The notes under the pieces were generated by a model. That model was not told the origin of the DNA and ran no database searches. It saw only the letters and a list, made by a program, of their open reading frames with translations. From contig JAHFEM010000045.1 of NCBI GenBank assembly GCA_023248505.1, forward strand, positions 1 to 8,943: a stretch of DNA of 8,943 nt, given 5' to 3'. Positions within the stretch are counted from its first letter, which is position 1, and each line of letters opens with the position of its first letter. Positions 1-4,806 of the stretch are shown here, piece after piece. This DNA comes from Nitrospirota bacterium (lineage in GTDB: Bacteria; Nitrospirota; Nitrospiria; SBBL01; Manganitrophaceae). Position numbers and translations under genes: made by a program.

Positions 1-40
1 GGTGCAGCAACTCCAGCGCGTGATCCCGTTCGGTCGTCAT
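1..40 (-). CDS. 5' end of an unidentified gene downstream of acsA (partial)
   Basis: An ATG at 40-38 on the minus strand overlaps the TGA stop of acsA in an ATGA arrangement, and the frame stays open to the window edge for 13 codons ([13 protein letters not shown]). Minus-strand bases just upstream include purine-rich GAGGG and GGAG stretches inside the acsA 3' end that could serve as a ribosome binding site. The overlap suggests translational coupling to acsA in one operon. Thirteen residues are far too few to name a product; the sequence is polar and probably helical. It could also be a chance start, though the four-base overlap argues for a real gene. Confidence 0.5.
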   Translation of the reverse strand, partial: MTTERDHALELLH

Positions 41-1817
41 GACTCCGATCCCTCTAATGTCGATGTGTCCCCAATCGGCAGGCCAAGCTCCTGCGCCTTC
101 AGGAGCCGCCGCATGATCTTTCCGCTCCGGGTTCTCGGGAGCGACGGTCGAAAGTCGATCTCCTTCGGCGCCACCGCCGCTCCCAATCGGGTGCGAGCGA
201 ACGCCAGCAGCTCGCGGCGGACCGCTTCCGTTGGTTCATGTCCAACCTTCAACGAAACGAACGCCTTCACCACCTCCATCGCCACCGGGTCGGGCTTGCC
301 GATCACGCCGGCTTCGGCAACGGCGGGATGCTCCATCAAGATGCTCTCGACTTCAAAAGGTCCGATCAGGTGTCCCGAGGTCTTGATCACATCATCGGCC
401 CGGCCGACAAACCAGAAGGTGCCGTCTTTCTCCCGCTTGGCGAGATCTCCGGTCAGGTACCATCCGCCGACGAAACATTTTCGGTAACGCTCCGGCTCGT
501 TCCAGTAGCCTCGGAACATCGACGGCCAGCCGGGCCGAAGCGCCAGCTCTCCCTGGACTCCGGGCTCTTCGATGACTTCAACGCTGCCGTCCTCGGTTTT
601 TCGAACAATGGCCGCCTCAATCCCGGGGAGGGGACGGCCCATTGAGCCGGGGCGGATTTCAAGCGCCGCGAAGTTCGCGATCATGATCCCCCCGGTTTCG
701 GTCTGCCACCAGTTGTCATGAAAGGGGAGGCCGAAGGCCCGCTCCCCCCAGACGACCACCTCCGGGTTGAGCGGCTCGCCGACGCTCGCCAGAAACCGGA
801 GGGTACTGAAGTCGTATTTGCGAAGCGGCTCCAATCCGGTCTTCATCATCATCCGGATCGCCGTCGGCGCGGTATACCAGACCGTCACCTTTTGATCTTG
901 AAGGATGCCGTACCACCGCTCGGCGTCGAACTCCGCTTCGTCGATGAGACTTGTGACCCCGTTGGTCAGAGGCGCAATGATCCCATACGACGTTCCGGTA
1001 ACCCAACCGGGGTCGGCGGTGCACCAGAAGAGATCATTGGGATGAAGATCGAGCGCCAGCTTCCCGGTCATGTGGTGGGCGACCACCGCCTCATGAACAT
1101 GGATCGCCCCCTTCGGTGTTCCGGTCGTTCCGCTGGTGAAGTGAAGCAAGGCCGGATCTTCCGGATCGGTCGGACCGATGGTGAAATGATCGCTCGCCTC
1201 TCGAATGAGTCGGTGAAAATCATGTGTATCGGGATGATCGGCCGCTCCTCCCTCCTCACTGACGAGAAGAATATGTTCAAGTTGTGGAAGAGAGTCGCGG
1301 ATCGCGGAGATTTTCCGTCGATGAAGCGATTCGGTGGTGACGAGGAGCTTCGCCCCGCCGATCGCCATCCGCCCCGGATCGGCTCGGGGCCGAAGGCGGA
1401 GAAGAGGGGACAAAAGACGGAGCGGTTTTTTAGCGTTCCGAGGGCGGCAATGTAAAGCTCAGGAATCCGACCGGCTAAGAGATAGACCCGGTCGCCCTTC
1501 CCGATGCCAAGTTGCCGGAGGACATTGGCGAAGCGGTTGGAGAGTGCGCGAAGATCAGCATAGGTAAACGCGCGGACTGCGCCGTTCTTTCCAAGCCATC
1601 GAAGAGCGACCTGATTCCGCCGCGGACCGGCCGCATGGCGGTCGACCGCCTCGTGGGCGATGTTCAATCCCTTCCCATCGGGAAGACCCTCCAACTCGCG
1701 CCGGGCGGCTTCCCAGGTGAAGCTCGCCCGTGCCGTCTTGTCGTCAGTCAGGTTCGGGAGAATTCCCCCTTTGAATTGTGTCTTTTGGATCGTTTCCCAG
1801 GTCACAGCATTCTCCAC
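37..1817 (-). pseudogene. acsA: Acetate--CoA ligase (acetyl-CoA synthetase), interrupted by one frameshift
   Basis: Activates acetate with ATP to acetyl-AMP and then forms acetyl-CoA in the cytoplasm (ANL adenylate-forming superfamily). The N-terminal part reads from a GTG at 1817; the C-terminal part reads in another frame to the TGA at 39-37. The frames meet at the minus-strand G4 run 1375-1372, after a segment reading FGPEPIR and before RMAIGGAK. Adding one G restores a continuous protein of about 594 residues, the length class of Bacillus AcsA rather than the roughly 650-residue enteric Acs. In that numbering the P-loop [10 protein letters not shown] is near 229-238, followed by [15 protein letters not shown] and [16 protein letters not shown]. 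The C-terminal [11 protein letters not shown] carries the catalytic lysine (about 568) that is acetylated in this family. All core motifs are intact, so the lesion is recent or a sequencing error. GTG at 1805 is an alternative start with a good upstream GGAG. Confidence 0.9.
1372..1375 (-). other. Site of the acsA frameshift (G4 run)
   Basis: On the minus strand the sequence reads CCGATCCGGGGCGGATGGCG. The upstream frame gives P-I-R-G-G-W-R and loses similarity, whereas the downstream frame gives G-R-M-A-I-G-G-A and continues the enzyme. One extra G in the run (CGG GGG CGG ATG) reunites the two frames. The homopolymer setting fits a one-base deletion or a base-calling/assembly error. No canonical slippery heptamer for programmed -1 frameshifting is present. 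Confidence 0.75.
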
Positions 1818-1891
1818 TTATTTGAGCAGGAAACGTTCAGAGAGAAAGGAGGTTCGATACGGTTTTATTTTGGAGCAAGCTTGAGGGGAAA

Positions 1892-1906
1892 ACAATCCCC
1901 CAAACG
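1892..1906 (-). promoter_or_regulatory. Shared 15-bp upstream motif, copy A (acsA)
   Basis: The minus strand reads CGTTTGGGGGATTGT about 75-90 bp before the acsA start. The identical 15-mer is on the plus strand at 7373-7387 upstream of archease, and a variant is at 2797-2811 upstream of the 77-residue/DksA-family unit. All three point toward the gene that follows. It could be an operator or contain a -35-like TTGT element. No known regulator is assigned. Confidence 0.4.
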
Positions 1907-1914
1907 GAGGATTT
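1902..1914. repeat. 13-bp direct repeat, copy 1, upstream of acsA
   Basis: The plus strand reads AAACGGAGGATTT. It is identical to copy 2 at 1957-1969, 55 bp away. This copy overlaps the shared 15-bp motif, and on the minus strand both copies are followed a few bases later by TTTTCC, so the duplication is imperfectly longer than 13 bp. Two spaced copies in a promoter region suggest tandem operators or a small local duplication. Confidence 0.5.
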
Positions 1915-1956
1915 AAATCGGCCGTATCTCAAATCGGAAAGGAAAATTACAGTCGA

Positions 1957-1969
1957 AAACGGAGGATTT
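1957..1969. repeat. 13-bp direct repeat, copy 2, upstream of acsA
   Basis: Second exact copy of AAACGGAGGATTT, 55 bp from the first. The spacing is about five DNA helical turns, which would place both copies on the same face of the helix if they are protein binding sites. That functional reading is inference. Confidence 0.5.
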
Positions 1970-2015
1970 CTGCATATCGTATTTGTTTTTTTTGGGATCA
2001 TCCACTTTTTCCGAA

Positions 2016-2029
2016 TTGATCCTGATCAA
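2016..2029. promoter_or_regulatory. FNR/CRP-family binding site candidate
   Basis: TTGAT-CCTG-ATCAA is an exact match to the classical FNR consensus (TTGAT, four bases, ATCAA) and extends to the perfect inverted repeat TTGATC-CT-GATCAA. It lies about 200 bp upstream of acsA and 65 bp beyond the DksA-family stop codon, so acsA is the only evident target. FNR and CRP control acs in Escherichia coli, which makes the placement sensible. The distance to the acsA start is longer than for a simple class II site unless the leader is long. Binding itself is inference. Confidence 0.45.
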
Positions 2030-2093
2030 GCCGCTTGGCCTCTCTGGTATGGGCATCTATCCGGAGAGCGAATGCGCTTGTCCAGATGACTCT

Positions 2094-2495
2094 TCAGAGC
2101 GTGAGAGATCGACTGCCTTCCTTCTCCGCCGCTTCGAGCGCTTCGATCTGACTAAGACAGGAGACACAGTAGCGCGCGAACGGTTCCACCTGCAGGCGCT
2201 CGACAGGGATTTCCTCGCCGCAACGCTCGCAGACGCCGTAGGTCCCGGCTTCCAGCCTGCGAAAGGCGTCGGCGATCTCCTTGTAGGTCTTGTATCGCAT
2301 CTCCAGGATCCGATAGTCCATCCCTTCACTCTGTTCAAATGACGCCCAGTCTCCCGTATCCATCGTAACATCGATCTTACGGGGGTCGAACTCCTGCCCG
2401 AGCTGCTTTTCGATATCTGCGACAACCCCTTCACGCATTCGATGGAGTATCTGCTGCAATGTCTCCTGCCGTTGAGTGGACCGTCTTTTTTTCAT
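2094..2495 (-). CDS. DksA/TraR-family C4 zinc-finger transcription regulator
   Basis: A 133-residue protein of the DksA/TraR family, which binds in the RNA polymerase secondary channel and, with ppGpp, adjusts promoter use in the stringent response. The zinc finger is complete: C89 and C92, 17 residues, then C110 and C113, the same CX2C-X17-CX2C spacing as E. coli DksA. The coiled-coil tip motif DxxDxA is kept as D46-T-G-D49-W-A51. This suggests real DksA-like activity rather than a mere structural relative. The start at 2495 is chosen because it overlaps the preceding stop as ATGA and has GGGAG six bases upstream; an in-frame start at 2534 would only run back into the preceding gene. It forms a two-gene unit with the 77-residue protein. 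Shorter than E. coli DksA (151 residues), so I give no firm symbol. Confidence 0.88.
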   Translation of the reverse strand: MKKRRSTQRQETLQQILHRMREGVVADIEKQLGQEFDPRKIDVTMDTGDWASFEQSEGMDYRILEMRYKTYKEIADAFRRLEAGTYGVCERCGEEIPVERLQVEPFARYCVSCLSQIEALEAAEKEGSRSLTL

Positions 2496-2725
2496 GCTGC
2501 TCTCCCTTGCTGCTTGAACGACGTTAACTCCCACTTGTCCGATACGACATCATGCCGGAGAATATAAAACCCGCCGTCATCACCCTCGACTTTGAAGTAG
2601 CGATGATCCGGCGCAAGCCAACGGTCGAGCACCTCTATCACCTCAATCCGATGAACCCCCATAAAGAAAACAGTCGGCCTTTCCTCTCCCAGGTAGTCTG
2701 CGTAGCATTTCACTGAAATCTCCAT
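2492..2725 (-). CDS. Conserved hypothetical protein, 77 residues, coupled to the DksA-family gene
   Basis: I do not recognise a named family. The protein begins MEISVKCYADYLGEERP and looks like a compact beta-rich cytoplasmic domain: R-I-E-V-I-E-V-L-D-R-W, then H-R-Y-F-K-V, a G-D-D-G-G turn, F-Y-I-L-R-H-D and W-E-L-T-S-F. No signal peptide or membrane segment is visible. Its TGA stop overlaps the start of the DksA-family gene (ATGA), so the two are very likely co-translated. The ribosome binding site is weak (GAAGAG directly before the ATG). The regular alternation of hydrophobic strands and charged turns supports a real folded protein. A role alongside the transcription regulator is only inferred from the coupling. 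Confidence 0.7.
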   Translation of the reverse strand: MEISVKCYADYLGEERPTVFFMGVHRIEVIEVLDRWLAPDHRYFKVEGDDGGFYILRHDVVSDKWELTSFKQQGRAA

Positions 2726-2796
2726 CTCTTCTATCTCGGTCTGTTAGGGATTACCTTTTTTCATCCTTCTTCACTTTAGGATGTCTTACCGAGTTG

Positions 2797-2811
2797 AATC
2801 AATACCCCAAA
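2797..2811 (-). promoter_or_regulatory. Shared upstream motif, variant copy C
   Basis: The minus strand reads TTTGGGGTATTGATT, matching TTTGGGG-x-ATTG-x-x-T of the two identical copies upstream of acsA and archease. It points toward the 77-residue/DksA-family unit. From its TTGATT, an 18-bp gap leads to TAAAGT, a mediocre -35/-10 pair. The similarity alone would be weak; its interest comes from position and orientation. Confidence 0.3.
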
Positions 2812-2866
2812 GGGGGGCTGGACAGTCCGGCCTGGATCATGATTGTATCGAACGTAGGACAAGCTG

Positions 2867-2937
2867 TCAGCGATTAGCAGTCAGCCTTCAGCTAGAGATT
2901 TAGAAGATTGAGCTGAATGCTGACGGCTGACCGCTTC
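2867..2937. repeat. Heptad-phased palindromic repeat (long imperfect hairpin)
   Basis: The left arm is four 7-bp units of the form TCAGCNN (TCAGCGA, TTAGCAG, TCAGCCT, TCAGCTA). The right arm mirrors it as NNGCTGA units (GAGCTGA, ATGCTGA, CGGCTGA, CCGCTTC). Positions 2869-2893 pair with 2911-2935 around a 17-base loop. There are 21 Watson-Crick pairs, one wobble and three mismatches, and the mismatches fall six or seven bases apart in the variable unit positions. This resembles the TCAGC/GCTGA-type interspersed palindromes I have seen in intergenic DNA of diverse bacteria. It has no T-tract, so it is not an ordinary terminator, and no transposase is nearby. Confidence 0.75.
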
Positions 2938-2971
2938 ATTTTCGTTCTTACATCTTACAATGGAGGAGAGA

Positions 2972-3211
2972 ATGGCCCTTCCCAAACAGTTAGAAAAGGC
3001 GGCCGCGCGGCTCGAAGAGGCAACCTGGCGGATCGACCAAGCGCGAAACAAGCCTTTGTCACTGGAGAGCCTTCAAGAATGGCTGAATGCGCTGACCGAT
3101 TTTTCGCTCGCCCAATCGGAGATCCATCAGCTCAATAACGAATCGATTCATGAGAAGCTTCATGAGCTGGCCGGACAAGTTCATGTAAAATTCGGAAAGG
3201 CCGGGCCGTAG
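2972..3211 (+). CDS. Hypothetical small helical protein, 79 residues
   Basis: Not recognised as a named family. The ATG at 2972 is preferred over the in-frame ATG at 2960 because GGAGG lies five bases upstream of it and would otherwise fall inside the gene. The protein starts MALPKQLEKAAARLEEATW and is almost wholly predicted helical, charged and soluble. It has a leucine/alanine-rich amphipathic first helix (about 4-25), a middle segment with S-L-E-S-L-Q-E-W-L-N-A-L, and a third helix with H-Q-L-N-N-E-S-I-H-E-K-L-H-E-L. There is no signal peptide, membrane segment or cysteine pair. It ends 25 bp before the CheR-like gene on the same strand, so an operon is likely. It may act as a helical partner or adaptor, which is inference. 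Confidence 0.68.
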   Translation: MALPKQLEKAAARLEEATWRIDQARNKPLSLESLQEWLNALTDFSLAQSEIHQLNNESIHEKLHELAGQVHVKFGKAGP

Positions 3212-3236
3212 GAATAGCCGGTCCTCGTGTCGGACG

Positions 3237-4106
3237 ATGACGAGCGATGCCGAATGCGTCCGGTTTCTACAGGAGAACCTGCCGCGGCTGCATCTGCGGT
3301 GGGCCGGCTTTCGGAAGGTCCGGCGGATCGTCTGCAAGCGGATCGACCATCGCCTGAAGGAGCTGAGCCTCCCCGACACCGATGCGTATCGCGATCATCT
3401 CGAAAGCCATCCGGACGAATGGACGGTACTCGATGCCTTTTGCCGGATTCCGATCTCCCGATTCTACCGAGACAGGGACGTCTTCCAGTTCCTGGAGCAG
3501 GCGGTCCTCTCCCGATTGTCCGAGACGGCGATCGCCGGGGGTGAAGCAACCATGTGGTGCTGGAGCCTGGGGTCTGCTTCGGGGGAAGAGCCGTACACCC
3601 TGGCGATTCTCTGGAGACATTCGCTGGCCTCTCAATTTCCCATGCTGGCGATTCGGATTCTGGCGACCGATGCGGATCCGGAGATGATCGCGCGGGCCGA
3701 GCGCGGCTGCTACCCGTCGAGCAGCCTCAAGGAACTTCCAGAAGCGTGGCGAAAAGAGGCGGTTGGCCCTTCCGGTGAGGAATGTTGCATCAAGCCGGCT
3801 TATCGGGCGCCGGTGACCTTCCTGCTGCAGGACATCCGGGAGGGGATTCCGGAAGGGCCGTTCCATCTGATCCTCTGCCGGAATCTTCTCTTCACCTATT
3901 TCGATGAGACGCAGCAGCGGAAACTTCTCAGAGCGATCCTCGATCGGCTGGTTCCCGGGGGCGCTTTTGTGATCGGTCGCACGGAGAATCTCCCGGAAGG
4001 GGACTTTGGATTGGAGGGGTGGTCGAACCGCGCGGGAATCTATCGAAAAATAATTCGAGCCGTAGCCCGGTTCGGCACGGCTAGGGCCGTACCTGGAGAT
4101 GGTTGA
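3237..4106 (+). CDS. CheR-like SAM-dependent methyltransferase
   Basis: A 289-residue member of the CheR family, whose type members methylate glutamates of chemoreceptors using S-adenosylmethionine. The N-terminal helical domain spans about 1-95 and ends in R-I-P-I-S-R-F-Y-R-D-R, where classical CheR has T-x-F-F-R-D. The SAM-binding motif is W-S-L-G-S-A-S-G-E-E-P-Y (109-120), the acidic ribose-binding region A-T-D-A-D (143-147), and F-H-L-I-L-C-R-N-L-L-F-T-Y-F (209-222) matches the CheR C-R-N-x-L-x-Y-F block. No pentapeptide-binding tether, CheB, CheA or receptor gene is nearby, so a chemotaxis role is uncertain; it may modify another protein. The ribosome binding site is weak, suggesting coupling to the small gene 25 bp upstream. 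Its 3' end overlaps the converging BON-protein gene by 26 bp. Confidence 0.85.
   Translation: MTSDAECVRFLQENLPRLHLRWAGFRKVRRIVCKRIDHRLKELSLPDTDAYRDHLESHPDEWTVLDAFCRIPISRFYRDRDVFQFLEQAVLSRLSETAIAGGEATMWCWSLGSASGEEPYTLAILWRHSLASQFPMLAIRILATDADPEMIARAERGCYPSSSLKELPEAWRKEAVGPSGEECCIKPAYRAPVTFLLQDIREGIPEGPFHLILCRNLLFTYFDETQQRKLLRAILDRLVPGGAFVIGRTENLPEGDFGLEGWSNRAGIYRKIIRAVARFGTARAVPGDG
4044..4082 (-). terminator. Probable intrinsic terminator of the protease/BON unit
   Basis: Read on the minus strand, AGCCGT and ACGGCT (4082-4077 and 4063-4058) form a perfect six-base stem closing a 13-base loop that itself contains GCC/GGG pairing. Two bases later comes AATTATTTTT. The hairpin begins on the TAG stop of the BON-protein gene and lies inside the 3' end of the opposing cheR-like gene. 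Stem strength is moderate and the T-tract is interrupted, so I am only fairly sure. Confidence 0.5.
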
Positions 4107-4806
4107 CCACCCGGTCCACGCCAAAGACATACCAGGCGTCGTTTTCGGCCATCTGTTTCTGCGTCTCCGTCCGCACCAGCCCATCGAGAGTGACCACGTC
4201 GTCCCGCGTGCGGACCCGGATCTGGTCCGCGTTGAGGAAGGGATCTTTCTCCAGAACCATTCGGACCGCATCGGTGACCTCGTCGTCATTATCCTCTTCG
4301 GGAGGAACCACTTCCATCCCGTTGATCACATCGCGGCTTCCCGGCACCCACCAGACGAGCACCCCCGCCAGGCGCTTCTGGGCCAGGTTGGTCACGTGAT
4401 CATCCAACAGCACCACGCCGTCGGTGACCGAAACCTGAATGACGCCGTGCGGCTGATAACGCGATTCCCTCACCGTCTCTACCTTTCCCTTCGATTTAAT
4501 CTGAATGGTGCAGCTCTCCAGGGCCGACTCCTGAAGCAGGGCGTCTCGAACGGCATCGAGAATGGCCCCGTCGGTCCTTCGCTCGGCGGGTTCCACATGA
4601 AGCCGATCGACAATCCCGTCAACGCCGGGGACGGCGACCGCCAGCTCCATCGCGAGCTTCTTCGCCGCGATATTTTCTACTTCTCCTTCCAGCGTCAGTG
4701 TTCCTTCATTATAGTCCATTTTGATCGGATAGCGATGTAAATTGATCCTCCGCTCGCGCTCGAAGGCGGCACGGACCGCTTTGAGGATGCGCTCTTTATC
4801 GGTCAT
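4081..4806 (-). CDS. Triple BON-domain protein, no signal peptide
   Basis: A 241-residue protein made of three successive BON (bacterial OsmY and nodulation) domains, at about 7-73, 82-168 and 177-240. Each shows the alpha-beta pattern with a V-x-L-x-G-x-V or V-V-L-L-D-D strand-turn and a V-x-x-V-x-x-L/M-x-V end. The central domain carries an insertion of about 15 residues (K-G-K-V-E-T-V-R-E-S-R). Known BON proteins such as OsmY are mostly periplasmic; this one lacks any signal peptide and should be cytoplasmic. The ATG at 4806 is chosen because the reading frame further upstream (to 4896) runs through the protease tail, and because GGAGG and AGGAG lie just before it. It overlaps the protease stop by 11 bp (AATGACCGATAA), so co-translation is very likely. 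Its function may be as a partner or adaptor of the protease, which is inference. Confidence 0.85.
   Translation of the reverse strand: MTDKERILKAVRAAFERERRINLHRYPIKMDYNEGTLTLEGEVENIAAKKLAMELAVAVPGVDGIVDRLHVEPAERRTDGAILDAVRDALLQESALESCTIQIKSKGKVETVRESRYQPHGVIQVSVTDGVVLLDDHVTNLAQKRLAGVLVWWVPGSRDVINGMEVVPPEEDNDDEVTDAVRMVLEKDPFLNADQIRVRTRDDVVTLDGLVRTETQKQMAENDAWYVFGVDRVVNHLQVRP

Larger units (their letters stand above)
1818..2093 (-). promoter_or_regulatory. Upstream regulatory spacer of acsA
   Basis: This 276-bp stretch between the start of acsA and the end of the DksA-family gene has no credible gene. It holds an FNR/CRP-family palindrome (2016-2029), two copies of a 13-mer (1902-1914 and 1957-1969) and a 15-bp motif shared with the archease upstream region (1892-1906). 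There is an A/T-rich stretch near 1976-1999. I could not pick one convincing -35/-10 pair. A minus-strand T-A-C-G-A-T at 1981-1976 is a possible -10 box. No clear intrinsic terminator for the DksA unit was found here. Confidence 0.5.
2726..2971. promoter_or_regulatory. Divergent spacer between the DksA unit and the 79-residue gene
   Basis: About 246 bp without a gene separates a minus-strand unit from a plus-strand unit, so both promoters should lie here. On the minus side it holds the variant motif TTTGGGGTATTGATT (2811-2797) about 70-85 bp before the 77-residue gene. The second half is taken up by a heptad-phased palindrome (2867-2937). A plus-strand TACAAT just before the small gene is too close to its start to be a normal -10 box. 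No convincing sigma-70 pair was identified for the plus strand. Confidence 0.45.

Noticed and set aside
1372..1380. Programmed -1 ribosomal frameshift in acsA
   Set aside because: There is no X-XXY-YYZ slippery heptamer or downstream pseudoknot evident, and this enzyme family is not known to use recoding; a deletion or sequencing error is simpler.
718..1455. 245-codon open frame on the plus strand opposite acsA
   Set aside because: It is antisense to a clearly conserved enzyme, its translation shows no recognisable motif, and it lacks a convincing ribosome binding site.
1885..1900. Hairpin GGGGA/TCCCC upstream of acsA as a terminator
   Set aside because: The stem is only five pairs and no T-tract follows on either strand.
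1983..2342. 119-codon plus-strand frame opposite the DksA-family gene
   Set aside because: It spans spacer and antisense sequence, and the zinc-finger gene on the other strand explains the coding signal.
2867..2937. CRISPR-like array
   Set aside because: The units are 7 bp with no unique spacers, and the two halves are inverted, which makes it a palindrome rather than an array.
3267..4289. 340-codon open frame on the minus strand opposite the CheR-like gene
   Set aside because: It is the complement of a gene with clear CheR motifs and runs into the BON gene in another frame; its composition is arginine/proline-rich, as is typical of antisense frames.
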